From Eggerthellaceae bacterium (GTDB lineage Bacteria; Actinomycetota; Coriobacteriia; Coriobacteriales; Eggerthellaceae), in NCBI GenBank assembly GCA_009782615.1, contig WRIS01000001.1, forward strand, positions 248,001 through 312,000: a stretch of 64,000 bases of DNA, written 5' to 3'. Positions 46,356 to 55,858 of the stretch are shown in pieces (position 1 is the stretch's first letter; the number at the start of each line of letters is the position of its first letter). The notes below the pieces were generated by a model. It saw only the letters and a program-made list of their open reading frames with translations. It did no database searches and was not told the DNA's origin. Made by a program: the position numbers and the translations under genes.

Positions 46356-47316
46356 CACGATTCCCCTTTCCTTCAGCACTCTCTTGCGCCGCAACGCCAA
46401 CACTTTCACCGACAACATGTTCCAGATAGCTTGCGCAACACGCCTTTGCAAGGCTGCGCACACGCAAGATATACGCCATGCGCTCAGTAGCTGAAATAAC
46501 ACCCCGCGCATCGAGCAGGTTAAAGGCATGGCAGCATTTCAACACTGAGTCATAAGCGGGAAGCGCTAAGTTCGCTTCTAAAATCTTCAGGCATTCGCTC
46601 TCACGCGCATTAAATTCCTGAAACAAGAAATCTGTGTCGGCGTGTTCAAAGTTATACGCCGAATACTGGCGCTCGTTTTCAAGGAATACGTCCCCGTAGG
46701 TAAAGGTGGTGCCATCCTCACCACGCGCCCAAACGATGTCATAGATTGAATCGACCCCTTGAATATACATGGTCAAGCGCTCAAGCCCATAGGCAAGTTC
46801 AACCGAAACGGGACTGCACTCAAATCCGCCGACCTGCTGAAAATAGGTAAACTGCGTCACTTCCATGCCGTCTATCCAAACTTCCCAGCCAAGCCCCCAA
46901 GCACCAAGGGTCGGGCTTTCCCAATCGTCCTCAACAAAGCGCACGTCGTGTTTTTCAACATCGATACCGATTGCTCGTAAAGACCCCAGATACAAATCTT
47001 GGATGTCGTCAGGAGAAGGCTTGATGAGCACTTGGAATTGATAGTAGTGTTGCAAGCGATTCGGGTTTTGCCCATAGCGTCCATCACTGGGACGTCGACA
47101 CCCCTGCACGTAGGCAGTTTTCCAGACATCAGGACCGAGTGCCCGCAAAATGGTTGCAGGCACGTTTGTCGCCGCACCCACTTCATTGTCGTAGGGCTGC
47201 AAGATAACACAACCCTGGCTCGACCAGTATTGCTGCAGACACGCAATAACGTCTTGAAACGTCGGCATTACCTGCGAAGTTTGAGTTTCGCCCGCAACAT
47301 CAGTATCTCGTGGCAT
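46348..47316 (-). CDS. glyQ: Glycine-tRNA ligase alpha subunit
   Basis: A 322-residue alpha subunit, which holds the class II catalytic core. [49 protein letters not shown] and [31 protein letters not shown] are near-universal for GlyQ. A 16-residue polar N-terminal extension and a ~20-residue polar C-terminal tail go beyond the usual ends. AAGGAG lies before ATG 47316. It follows lepB by 17 nt in a lepB-glyQ-glyS run. Confidence 0.97.
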   Translation of the reverse strand: MPRDTDVAGETQTSQVMPTFQDVIACLQQYWSSQGCVILQPYDNEVGAATNVPATILRALGPDVWKTAYVQGCRRPSDGRYGQNPNRLQHYYQFQVLIKPSPDDIQDLYLGSLRAIGIDVEKHDVRFVEDDWESPTLGAWGLGWEVWIDGMEVTQFTYFQQVGGFECSPVSVELAYGLERLTMYIQGVDSIYDIVWARGEDGTTFTYGDVFLENERQYSAYNFEHADTDFLFQEFNARESECLKILEANLALPAYDSVLKCCHAFNLLDARGVISATERMAYILRVRSLAKACCASYLEHVVGESVGVAAQESAEGKGNRDA

Positions 47317-47333
47317 GGTTCTCCTTGAATAAT

Positions 47334-47900
47334 CTATTCGAATACGTGTACATGCTCAAGCGGCCAATAAATCATGAGCGCCCTGCCATATACACTGGTC
47401 AGATTTATCGGTCCAAAATAACGCGCATCTTGGGAATTCGTTCGGTTGTCCCCCATCACCCAAATAGTTCCCTCGGGAACAAAATAAGGATAGCTGACGT
47501 CCACCGAAGTTCGCACAAGTGGAACGGATTGCTTGCCCAGCGTATAGGGTTCGTTTTGAGCAACCCCGTCAACGAAAAGCTGGCCGTCTTTCAAATCAAC
47601 GGTTTGCCCGCCAACGGCAACACAGCGCTTCACTAAAATACGCCGCGGGATATTGGGGTCTTCGAAAATGACAATGTCGCCTGGTTCAACATCACGGAAA
47701 TGGTAGGTGACTTTTTCTGCGATAACTCTATCGCCTATCATGAGAGTTTCTTCCATAGAACCTGAAGGGATGAGATAGCCCTGGAAAACAAAGATACGCA
47801 GCGCCTGAACAAGGAGGAAAAACGCGGCTGCCATTACGACAAGACCGACTATTTTCCGTACTTGGCCATCCTTTTGTTCGGCATGTTTTCCTGCGTACAT
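47334..47900 (-). CDS. lepB: Type I signal peptidase
   Basis: A 188-residue signal peptidase I with one N-terminal membrane anchor (about 16-36). The catalytic pair is Ser48 in [10 protein letters not shown] and Lys91 in [13 protein letters not shown], followed by box [17 protein letters not shown]. It removes signal peptides from Sec and Tat substrates. It lies 55 nt downstream of trmD and upstream of glyQ, at the place in the operon where rplS would normally stand. Confidence 0.97.
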   Translation of the reverse strand: MYAGKHAEQKDGQVRKIVGLVVMAAAFFLLVQALRIFVFQGYLIPSGSMEETLMIGDRVIAEKVTYHFRDVEPGDIVIFEDPNIPRRILVKRCVAVGGQTVDLKDGQLFVDGVAQNEPYTLGKQSVPLVRTSVDVSYPYFVPEGTIWVMGDNRTNSQDARYFGPINLTSVYGRALMIYWPLEHVHVFE

Positions 47901-47955
47901 AAAAACAAGGTCCCTTTCAAATTCAGGCCTTTTGTGCCCGAAACTTCATAACCAT

Positions 47956-48729
47956 TTATGATAACGTGTCAGAGTCGCTTTGTGCCCCGTTCAATAAAGA
48001 ATTTATAAATTCACAATCTTTTTTATTGAGAGGTACGCATTCAAGCAAATCGGGGCGCAACTGAAACGTTCGCTTCAAACTTTGCTCACGGCGCCATGCG
48101 TTAATTGCGGCGTGGTTTCCGCTCAAGAGAACTTCGGGTACCTCAAGACCGCGGAAGCTCGCAGGGCGTGTGTAGTGGGGGTATTCCAACAAACCGTCGC
48201 TGAAACTTTCTTCGCGTGCGCTCATTTCATCCCCCAAAACACCAGGAATCTTGCGCACAAGCGCATCAATTACGACCAAGGATGCCAATTCGCCGCTCGT
48301 CAAAACGTAGTCCCCCAGCGAAATAACTTTATCGGCAAGGGTATAGGCTCGCTCGTCAATGCCTTCGTAGTGACCGCAAACAAAAAGAATGTGGTCGAGT
48401 TCTGCAAGAGAACAAGCGGTTTCTTCGGTGAAGGGCTCGCCCACGGGACTGAGAAAAACCGTATAGGGCTTAGTGGCGCTTTTGTTCCCGCTTTCGCTTT
48501 GCGCAGCGATTACATCATAGGCTTCAAAGATGGGCTCGCACTTCATCACAAGCCCTTGACCTCCGCCGTAGGGGTCATCATCGGTGCTGCGATGGCGGTC
48601 ATGCGTCCAATCGCGCAGGTCATGGGCGATAAATTCGAGTAAACCTTTTTCCTGAGCAATGCGCATCATCGACACCGACATAACGGTGCGCAACATATCA
48701 GGAAAGGTTGAAAGCGTTTCTATCTTCAT
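47956..48729 (-). CDS. trmD: tRNA (guanine-N1)-methyltransferase
   Basis: A 257-residue SPOUT-class methyltransferase that forms m1G37 in tRNA. ETLSTFPDML, the conserved DDDPYGGGQGLVMKCEPI, LVFVCGHYEGIDER-like (here ILFVCGHYEGIDERAY) and YVLTSGELASLVVIDALVRKIPGVLGD form the knot and SAM site. The C-terminal domain continues to EFINSLL. It overlaps rimM by 4 nt. Confidence 0.97.
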   Translation of the reverse strand: MKIETLSTFPDMLRTVMSVSMMRIAQEKGLLEFIAHDLRDWTHDRHRSTDDDPYGGGQGLVMKCEPIFEAYDVIAAQSESGNKSATKPYTVFLSPVGEPFTEETACSLAELDHILFVCGHYEGIDERAYTLADKVISLGDYVLTSGELASLVVIDALVRKIPGVLGDEMSAREESFSDGLLEYPHYTRPASFRGLEVPEVLLSGNHAAINAWRREQSLKRTFQLRPDLLECVPLNKKDCEFINSLLNGAQSDSDTLS

Positions 48730-49280
48730 GGTGTTCGCCCGCGCCTTTGAGCTTTGTTTTCTTGCGCCAAATCAAGCAGCCCCTGTGGTACCGTGACCGC
48801 TATGTGCTGTGCATCCTCATCAATGTGTTCCACGAATTCATCGACAAAAGGTACCAGCAAAAATTCTTCTTGGTTTTCCACAACTAAAAGTCTCTGGGCA
48901 GGATTTTCAACTACTTCTTTGACCTTTCCCAAAAAGCCGAAGACAGCATCATGAACATCAAAGCCCTCATAAGGCTTTTTAACAGGCGTATCAAAACCCT
49001 GCGGCAAAGCCTCCCGCTTCACCAAACACGAACAGCCCACCAAAGCCTCGGCGGTGGCAATATCGCGCACCGTATCGAAGTAAATCAGCCGCGAAGAGCC
49101 TTTTGCCGCTTCAACGGATATCACCTGTGCTGTTCGAGGGCAGTCGGTTTGAGGCGGCACGAACGCAACTTCCATGCCTTCGCACAATAAAAAAGAAAGC
49201 TCGTCGCAACTGCGCACGACAAGCCCTCCTTCTAAGGTTTTCGTTTTAACTAGTTCAGCAATACGCACCCAAGAATGCAT
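48726..49280 (-). CDS. rimM: 16S rRNA maturation factor RimM
   Basis: A 184-residue RimM with an N-terminal beta-barrel (WVRIAELVKTKTLEGGLVVRS) and a C-terminal PRC-barrel domain (DAVFGFLGKVKEVV, FLLVPFVDEFVEHID). It binds S19 and assists 30S assembly. The order rpsP-khpA-rimM-trmD is the standard one, and its ATG directly abuts the khpA stop (TAAATG). Confidence 0.95.
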   Translation of the reverse strand: MHSWVRIAELVKTKTLEGGLVVRSCDELSFLLCEGMEVAFVPPQTDCPRTAQVISVEAAKGSSRLIYFDTVRDIATAEALVGCSCLVKREALPQGFDTPVKKPYEGFDVHDAVFGFLGKVKEVVENPAQRLLVVENQEEFLLVPFVDEFVEHIDEDAQHIAVTVPQGLLDLAQENKAQRRGRTP

Positions 49281-49535
49281 TTAGTCTATAAGTTCGACTT
49301 CGACATGAGCGTCCATACGCGACGCTGCAGCCCGCGCAAGGGTGCGAATCGCCTTGATGACTCTACCTTGGCGGCCAATGACCTTGCCAACATCCTCTTC
49401 GTGTACGTTAAGTTCAATGAGGATATTCCCCTCAGAAGTTTCGCTGGGAATAATCTCAAGACTTTCTTTGTGTTCAATAAGCGGCTCGACGACAACCGTT
49501 ACCAAGCCAACGACATCGACCATCTGCTCGCTCAT
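49281..49535 (-). CDS. khpA: KH-domain RNA-binding protein (KhpA/YlqC)
   Basis: An 84-residue single KH domain; the GxxG loop is in HEEDVGKVIGRQGRVIKAIRTLARA. KhpA forms RNA-binding complexes with KhpB and affects cell elongation in Gram-positive bacteria. It sits 3 nt after rpsP and abuts rimM, its usual position. Confidence 0.93.
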   Translation of the reverse strand: MSEQMVDVVGLVTVVVEPLIEHKESLEIIPSETSEGNILIELNVHEEDVGKVIGRQGRVIKAIRTLARAAASRMDAHVEVELID

Positions 49536-49538
49536 GGC

Positions 49539-49784
49539 TTATTCTCCTTGACGGGCAGATTCAAGTAAACGGGCAACGGTGTCAGTCGGCTGAGCACCGT
49601 TTTTAATCCATTGGTCAACCTTTTCCATATCAAACTTGACCATGGTCGGCGATGCGCACGGATTGTAGCGACCCACCTCTTCGATAAAGCGACCATCGCG
49701 TGGCGCGCGTGCGTCAGCGACAACAATGCGGTAATACGGTGCCTTTTTTGCGCCGTGGCGGGCGAGACGGATTTTTACAGCCAT
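49539..49784 (-). CDS. rpsP: 30S ribosomal protein S16
   Basis: An 81-residue S16 with the standard start [40 protein letters not shown]. It begins the rpsP-khpA-rimM-trmD run, 130 bp after ffh. Confidence 0.97.
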   Translation of the reverse strand: MAVKIRLARHGAKKAPYYRIVVADARAPRDGRFIEEVGRYNPCASPTMVKFDMEKVDQWIKNGAQPTDTVARLLESARQGE

Positions 49785-49822
49785 TAAGGTAAGCTCCTTT
49801 TTTCATATTCTTCACATTAAAG

Positions 49823-49842
49823 TGGGTGTGCTTCCCACAAAA
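49823..49842 (-). terminator. Small hairpin between ffh and rpsP
   Basis: GTGGG and CCCAC, 7 nt apart, form a short stem in the 130-bp gap, followed on the minus strand by TTTAATG. It is a weak terminator or leader hairpin at best; the rest of the gap shows nothing else. Confidence 0.3.
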
Positions 49843-49914
49843 ACACAGTCACCGATTGTACGATGAAAGACAGCTTCTTGCAAGTAAAATGCCCGTGCAG
49901 AATAGGCGGCTGGT

Positions 49915-51333
49915 CTACATCTCCATATTTTTGATCATATCTTGCATTTTCTTCATATCGGCAACACTCATGCCGTTTAGCGCAGGCATACTGCGTCGCC
50001 GCTTATTCTTTTTACCTTTTTTCCCTTTTTTAGCAGGGGCAAAGTCTTGTTCGGGCATGAATTGTTTGAGCATCTTTTTCGTTTCATTGAACTTCTTGAT
50101 AAGCTGATTTACGTCAGTGACTTCCACGCCCGCCCCTTTGGCAATGCGCACACGGCGGCTGCCGTTCAAGATGTCGGGACGCTGTCGTTCTTTTTTGGTC
50201 ATGGAATTGATAATAACCACCATGCGGTCAAAAATATCTTCATTAACCTGCCCTGACCCAAGCGCCTTATCGCCACCAGGCAAGGCACTCACCAGCTTCG
50301 TAACACCACCCATCTTGCGAATTTGCTTGTTCATGTCGACAAAATCATCCAAGGTGAGTTGCGCGGATAGCATCCGTTCAGCTTGTTCGGCTTCAATTTC
50401 CTCTTCTTGAATTTTCGCAGCGCTTTCAATCAAGCTTACGACATCGCCCATCCCCAAAATGCGCTTTGCCATGCGGTCGGGATGAAAGGCTTCCAAGGAA
50501 TCGGGTTTTTCGCCCGAAGAGATGAACTTGATAGGTTTGCCCGTTACTTGCTTAATGGAAAGCGCACCACCGCCCCGTGCGTCACCGTCCATCTTCGACA
50601 TGATGACACCATCAAAATCCACTCGTTCGGCAAAAGCTGATGCCGCATTCACCACATCTTGACCCGTCATGGCATCAACGACCATAAGGATTTGGTCGGG
50701 CTTGACCGCGCGCTTTATGTTGGCGGCTTCGTCCATCATATCTTCATCAACATGGAGCCTACCTGCGGTATCAACGATAACCACATCACGCAGATTGTCG
50801 ATGGCATCTTGAACACCTTCACGCGCAATAGCCACAGGGTCTTTTCCATCCCCCCGATAAACGCGCACCCCTATTTCGTCACCAAGGGTTTGTAACTGCT
50901 CGATTGCGGCAGGACGATACACGTCGCACGCGACCAAGAGCGGGGTGTGATTTTCCTCTTTCAGCCGATAGGCAAGTTTGGCAGCAGCCGTTGTTTTACC
51001 TGAACCCTGCAAGCCTACTAACATGATGACGTTAGGAACGCGACTGCCCAACACCAGCTTTGAATCGCTGCGACCCAACAGTTCAGTCAATTCATCAAGC
51101 ACAATTTTGATGACGTTTTGTGCGGGAGTCAGCGATTCGAGCACCTCTGCACTCATGCAGCGCTCTTTCGTGTTTTCGACAAAGCCCTTGACTACCTTGA
51201 AATTGACATCCGCTTCGAGCAGGGCGCGACGAATTTCGCGCATCGCTTGGTCGATGTCTTCTTCGGTCAAGCGTCCCTTTCCGCGCAAGCCTGAAAGAAT
51301 GCCTTGGAGACGTTGTGAAAGATTTTCAAGCAT
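49915..51333 (-). CDS. ffh: Signal recognition particle protein Ffh
   Basis: A 472-residue SRP54 GTPase. The N domain, the G domain with GLQGSGKTTAAAKLA, VDTAGRLHVDEDMM and SKMDGDARGGGALS, and the Met-rich M domain that binds signal sequences and 4.5S RNA (SGRRVRIAKGAGVEVTDVNQLIKKF-like region, then MPALNGMSVADMKKM) are all present. A Lys/Arg-rich stretch precedes the final Met-rich tail. It follows ftsY by 17 nt, so receptor and SRP are co-expressed. The 4.5S RNA gene is not in the window. Confidence 0.97.
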   Translation of the reverse strand: MLENLSQRLQGILSGLRGKGRLTEEDIDQAMREIRRALLEADVNFKVVKGFVENTKERCMSAEVLESLTPAQNVIKIVLDELTELLGRSDSKLVLGSRVPNVIMLVGLQGSGKTTAAAKLAYRLKEENHTPLLVACDVYRPAAIEQLQTLGDEIGVRVYRGDGKDPVAIAREGVQDAIDNLRDVVIVDTAGRLHVDEDMMDEAANIKRAVKPDQILMVVDAMTGQDVVNAASAFAERVDFDGVIMSKMDGDARGGGALSIKQVTGKPIKFISSGEKPDSLEAFHPDRMAKRILGMGDVVSLIESAAKIQEEEIEAEQAERMLSAQLTLDDFVDMNKQIRKMGGVTKLVSALPGGDKALGSGQVNEDIFDRMVVIINSMTKKERQRPDILNGSRRVRIAKGAGVEVTDVNQLIKKFNETKKMLKQFMPEQDFAPAKKGKKGKKNKRRRSMPALNGMSVADMKKMQDMIKNMEM

Positions 51334-51350
51334 GTGAAGTTGTTCCCTTC

Positions 51351-52301
51351 TTATGAATTCGAGGGCGAAGTTGAGGGCGAAGTTGGCTTCGCGGCGAAAT
51401 CTCCCACCAAAGCCTGGGCAAATTCGTGCGGGTCAAAGTGGCGCAGGTCTTCAATACCTTCGCCAACCCCTATTCTATACAGAGGCAAGCCCAATTCATG
51501 AGATATTGCCAGCGCAATGCCGCCCTTGGCGGTTCCGTCAAGTTTGGTGACAATCAGTCCGTCCAAGTCAAGCGCTTGATTGAACTGACGTGCCTGCTGA
51601 AGTCCATTTTGCCCCGTTGTCGCGTCGATAACCAACACGGTTTTCACGTCCGCTTTAGAACGCTTCCGTACCACGTTGACCACTTTTTCCAGTTCGCGCA
51701 TCAAATCTTCAGACGTGTGCAGGCGCCCCGCCGTATCTATTAAAACCATATCCGCACCACTTGCTTCGGCGCGTTCTATGGTTTCAAAGCACACACTGGC
51801 AGGGTCGCTGCCGCGCTGACGGGTGACAATTTCAACTTCAGCACGCTTCGCCCAGATCTCAAGCTGCTCAATTGCAGCGGCACGAAAGGTATCAGCACTT
51901 CCTAAGAGCACGCGACGCCCTTTTTGCGTTGCATCAAAGGCAATCTTTCCCACCGTCGTTGTTTTTCCCGAACCGTTCACGCCGACAAACAGCACCACGG
52001 CTTCTTCTAAATCGAACACATCTTCATCAGCGGGCGTAAAGGTATCAGCAATGTGGTCGTAGAGCATATCGAGCACACTATAAGCATCAGGAAGCGCCTT
52101 GCGTTTTGCGCTGTCGCGCAGCTTCTCGACAATGTCGGATGCAGCCAAGGCGCCCACGTCGCTTAGGATGAGCGCTTCTTCCAAGCCGTCCCAAAAATCT
52201 TCATCGAGGTCAGGTCCGCGGTCGAGCAAGACGTTGATTTGTTCGCTGAACTTTTCGCGCGAACGGGAAAGACCTTCCGATATGCGATTAAAAAACCCCA
52301 T
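51351..52301 (-). CDS. ftsY: SRP receptor FtsY
   Basis: A 316-residue SRP receptor GTPase: Walker A VGVNGSGKTTTVGKIA, LIDTAGRLHTSEDLM, TKLDGTAKGGIALAIS. It has almost no acidic A domain, beginning directly with the N domain, as in many Gram-positive FtsY. A short Ser/Thr/Pro tail ends the protein. It overlaps the smc stop by one base, giving the smc-ftsY-ffh order. Confidence 0.96.
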   Translation of the reverse strand: MGFFNRISEGLSRSREKFSEQINVLLDRGPDLDEDFWDGLEEALILSDVGALAASDIVEKLRDSAKRKALPDAYSVLDMLYDHIADTFTPADEDVFDLEEAVVLFVGVNGSGKTTTVGKIAFDATQKGRRVLLGSADTFRAAAIEQLEIWAKRAEVEIVTRQRGSDPASVCFETIERAEASGADMVLIDTAGRLHTSEDLMRELEKVVNVVRKRSKADVKTVLVIDATTGQNGLQQARQFNQALDLDGLIVTKLDGTAKGGIALAISHELGLPLYRIGVGEGIEDLRHFDPHEFAQALVGDFAAKPTSPSTSPSNS

Positions 52302-55300
52302 TATTTATCCTCTGCGTATTGTAAGGCTCTATCAAGACGCTGGCTCACCACTTTGGTCACGCCGTCTGATTGCATCGTAACACCATAGAGCACATCGGCA
52401 ACTTCCATGGTACGGCGCTGATGCGTAATAAGGATAAGCTGGGTGGTTTGGCGCAAGGAATCGAAATACGCACATATCCTGCGCAGGTTCGTGTCGTCAA
52501 GCGCCGCTTCAACTTCGTCCAAAATATAAAAAGGTGTCGAACGGATGCGATAGACAGCAAACAAAAGCGCGAGTGCGGTCAAGGATTTTTCCCCGCCACT
52601 CATAAGCATCATCTTGGTAATGCGCTTACCCTTCGGTTGTGCGGTGACCTCGATGCCCGTGTTTTCTAAATCATCAGGGTCAACCAACTTCAATTCCGCA
52701 GCACCGCCAGGGAACAAGGTTGAGAAAATTTCTTTGAAGTTTTCGTTCACCTTTTCAAAGGTCACGACAAAATCGTCTTTCATACGCGTGTCGATAACCC
52801 GAATTATCTTTGCGAGCGCACGGCGTGCCGCATACATGTCATCGAGCTGTGTTGCCATATAATCGAAGCGTTTCTTCAGTTCTTCGTATTCAACCGCAGC
52901 ATCAGGGTTAATGGTGCCCATATTCGCAATGCGACGGCGCAGCTTAAATGCCTTATCTTCAATTTCTGCACGGTCGGTGAGCGCAGGTTTTTCGATAGCT
53001 GTTTCAAGCGGGGTTTTACAATCATGAACGATAGTGTTTATCGCCGTTTCAACCTGAATTTCAAGACGACCTTTTTCTACCCTGCTTTGCGAAAGGCGCT
53101 CGTTGACTTCGTCGAATGAATCATGGGCACTGCGCGCACCACTGCGTGCCTGGGTGATGGAACTGTGAAGCCCGCTTGAAAGGTCTTGTTCTTGCGCGCT
53201 GGCAGATTCAAGTTGTTCAATCCAGGCGCGCACGCTATCAGCAAGGGATTCAAAACGTGCCTGCAGCGGCTCGACACGTTCTTGCGCGATAAGTTTTTTC
53301 GCAAGCGTTTCTCGTGCCACCTGAATCTCGATATTCAAAGAACGAATCTCTTGTTCTTTCGTGGCAAGCAGGCGACGCGCATAGTTTTCGCGTTCGGTAA
53401 GCGTTGCTACCGTCAGGCGTGCTGATGCCAGTTCTTCGTCACGTGCGCTTGCTTCTTCGCGCAACGGAATGATGTCTTTTTGTGCAGAAATACTGCGTAC
53501 CTTCATTTCATCAAGTGAAGAAGCCAATTCAACAAGGCGGCTTTCCTGTTCGCCAAGAGCAGGTTCGGCACTGCCTAACACCTTCTTCGCCGCTTCGCGC
53601 TTGGAAGAGAGATCCTTTTCTTCACGGTGAAGCGTTGCAACACTTTCTTCAAGGCGGGAAAATTCAGATTGAGCGGCTTTGAGCAAGCCTTGCATTTCAG
53701 CACATTCTTGCGAGAGGCGCAGGCTTTCGCTTTGAGCCTTATGCAGGTTTGCCTCAGTTGTTTCCTTTTCATCGTGTGCCTGCGAAAGAGCAGCTTTTAG
53801 ACGTGCGCGCTCGGCTTTGAGCGTATCCAATTGACGCCGCCGCGCAAGAGATCCTGTCGCGTCGCCTGTCCCCACCAAGGAAAGCGTTATCTTGTTGTCG
53901 GGCCATACCATAAAGCCCTCGCGCGTTGCAAAGCGAAAATTGCTGCCGCTTTGCGCGTGCGCTTTGAGTGCTTCGGCAATGCTGTCGCACAGATATATAT
54001 CCCCGAGAAGGGATTCAAGGGTTGTCGCATAAGCGCTCGGATATTGGAGCAAGGACAGAAGAGACGTGCCGAAAGCAGGTGCTTTGCGCGCAGGTAGTGT
54101 GTCCTTGGCGTTGGCAAACAGAACAATGTCCCCGAAAAGATTGCGCGCACACAAGGTTTCAGCTATCGCGTTTGCTGTTTGTATGTCACGCAAACACAAG
54201 GCATCCAAATCAGCGCCGAGGAAATTTTCAACCAGCGCTTCAAGTTCTTTAGGTGCCGTAATATGGTCAGAAAGCACTTCAATTTCTGAGGCAAAATCAC
54301 TTTTGTGTTCCATAAGCCATGCAAGAGCCTGATTCGCTGACGCACTTGAACGTTCGAGTTCTTCAAGTCCCTTGATTTGCGCGGCAGCAACCGCCAATTC
54401 TTCGCGCAAAGATTCTTGGATTTTCTGAGCATCCTCGCGTTGCGCCGTGCTTTGGGCAACTGCGTCGCGCACCTGTGTTGCCCGCTTTTCAAGACTTGCC
54501 AGCGCGTCTTTTTGTTCTTGGAGTTTGGTGGCGTCCTTTTCCCGATTCGCGCTCAAGGCAGCAAGGCGCGTTCCGAGAGCAAGGCTTTGGTCAGCGAAGA
54601 GTTGCTCTTGTGCCTTTGAGGTAGAAAGCGCCTCTTGGTTCGCTGCACGAGCAGCCCGAATGGTTTCCATTTCCTGGGAAAGTTCGCGTTCGCTTCTTAA
54701 GAAGTCCTCGAGATTTTTCTCAAGACTCGCCCGATGCGAAAGACAGGCTACTTGTTCGCTTTCAAGACGGTTAGCCTGTTCTTCGGCAATGCTGAGCTGT
54801 GCTGTTGTGTCTTGAAGCTGTTCTTGTGCTTGCGTGCGCGCCCGTGTTGCTTGGGCTAGTTTGTGGGTATTCGTCTCAAGCGCAATGCGGGTATCTGCCC
54901 CATAGGCTTGAGTGGAACGGCGCTTTTCATGGAGCAGTAAAATTGCCGCATCGAAACGCTCAAGCGCCGACTGAGCGCGGCGATGCTGACGAGCCAAATC
55001 GCCCGCTTGAGAACTTTGTTCTTGCATCTGTTCTTGCAGGGACTGCATCGTGTCTTCGGTCTGCTTGATGAGCAGGCGCACGCCTTCGAGTTCATCGACC
55101 AGCTTGCTTTCCTGTTCGCTTACCTTCCCCCACTTTGATTGGAGCATCCGCAAATCATCAACGGCAAGCACCAGGTTAAGGTCGGCAAGTTCTGCGGCAA
55201 GCCCTTGGTAGGACTGCGCGCGTTTCGCCTTGCGCTCAAGCGGCTTTAACTGACGCTCGACTTCAGCGGCAACGTCACGCACGCGCATGAGATGGTTGTC

Positions 55301-55852
55301 CATCTGCTCAAGTTTGCGCTCACTTTTCATTTTGCGCTGCTTGTGCTTGAGAACGCCTGCGGCTTCTTCGATTAAAGAACGCCTATCTTCAGGCTTTGAT
55401 TGCAAAATAGTATCAAGATTACCTTGAGAGATTATCGAATTGGTACCAGTTCCAAGCCCCGTATCATGAAGAATATCGAGAACATCCATGCGCCGCGCAA
55501 GAGCTCCATTTATCAAATATTCACTCTCGCCGCTGCGATACATACGCCGCGTGAGAGCAACTTCGTCAAAATCAATGGGAAGGGTGTGGTCGCTGTTGTC
55601 AAGAATCAAATCAACTTCAGCGATACCAACCGATTTGCGCGCCGATGAACCCGCGAAGATAACATCTTCCATCGTCTGCCCGCGTAGGCTTTTCGCGTTG
55701 CGCTCGCCTAATACCCACAATACCGCATCGGATATGTTCGACTTGCCCGAACCATTCGGTCCCACCACCGCGGTAATTCCTGGTTCGAAACCAAGAACAC
55801 TGCGATCTGCAAACGATTTGAAACCTTTTAAGACGAGGGATTTCAGATGCAC
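52301..55852 (-). CDS. smc: Chromosome condensation ATPase SMC
   Basis: A 1183-residue SMC protein with Walker A GPNGSGKSNISDAVLWVLGE at the N-terminus, a long coiled coil, a central hinge (about 500-670, around VENFLGADLDALCL and FMVWPDNKIT), the returning coiled coil and the C-terminal signature LMSGGEKSLTALALLFAVYRIRSTPFYILDEVEAALDDTN. With ScpA and ScpB (not here) it organises and segregates the chromosome. It lies 6 nt after rnc, the conserved rnc-smc-ftsY order. Confidence 0.97.
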   Translation of the reverse strand: MHLKSLVLKGFKSFADRSVLGFEPGITAVVGPNGSGKSNISDAVLWVLGERNAKSLRGQTMEDVIFAGSSARKSVGIAEVDLILDNSDHTLPIDFDEVALTRRMYRSGESEYLINGALARRMDVLDILHDTGLGTGTNSIISQGNLDTILQSKPEDRRSLIEEAAGVLKHKQRKMKSERKLEQMDNHLMRVRDVAAEVERQLKPLERKAKRAQSYQGLAAELADLNLVLAVDDLRMLQSKWGKVSEQESKLVDELEGVRLLIKQTEDTMQSLQEQMQEQSSQAGDLARQHRRAQSALERFDAAILLLHEKRRSTQAYGADTRIALETNTHKLAQATRARTQAQEQLQDTTAQLSIAEEQANRLESEQVACLSHRASLEKNLEDFLRSERELSQEMETIRAARAANQEALSTSKAQEQLFADQSLALGTRLAALSANREKDATKLQEQKDALASLEKRATQVRDAVAQSTAQREDAQKIQESLREELAVAAAQIKGLEELERSSASANQALAWLMEHKSDFASEIEVLSDHITAPKELEALVENFLGADLDALCLRDIQTANAIAETLCARNLFGDIVLFANAKDTLPARKAPAFGTSLLSLLQYPSAYATTLESLLGDIYLCDSIAEALKAHAQSGSNFRFATREGFMVWPDNKITLSLVGTGDATGSLARRRQLDTLKAERARLKAALSQAHDEKETTEANLHKAQSESLRLSQECAEMQGLLKAAQSEFSRLEESVATLHREEKDLSSKREAAKKVLGSAEPALGEQESRLVELASSLDEMKVRSISAQKDIIPLREEASARDEELASARLTVATLTERENYARRLLATKEQEIRSLNIEIQVARETLAKKLIAQERVEPLQARFESLADSVRAWIEQLESASAQEQDLSSGLHSSITQARSGARSAHDSFDEVNERLSQSRVEKGRLEIQVETAINTIVHDCKTPLETAIEKPALTDRAEIEDKAFKLRRRIANMGTINPDAAVEYEELKKRFDYMATQLDDMYAARRALAKIIRVIDTRMKDDFVVTFEKVNENFKEIFSTLFPGGAAELKLVDPDDLENTGIEVTAQPKGKRITKMMLMSGGEKSLTALALLFAVYRIRSTPFYILDEVEAALDDTNLRRICAYFDSLRQTTQLILITHQRRTMEVADVLYGVTMQSDGVTKVVSQRLDRALQYAEDK

Positions 55853-55858
55853 GACAAG

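Noticed and set aside
46356-46529. A 58-residue N-terminal extension of GlyS
   Set aside because: It lies inside glyQ in another frame; the conserved start and RBS are at 46355.
47317-47333. A T-box or glycine riboswitch before glyQS
   Set aside because: Only 17 bp separate lepB and glyQ, too short for either.
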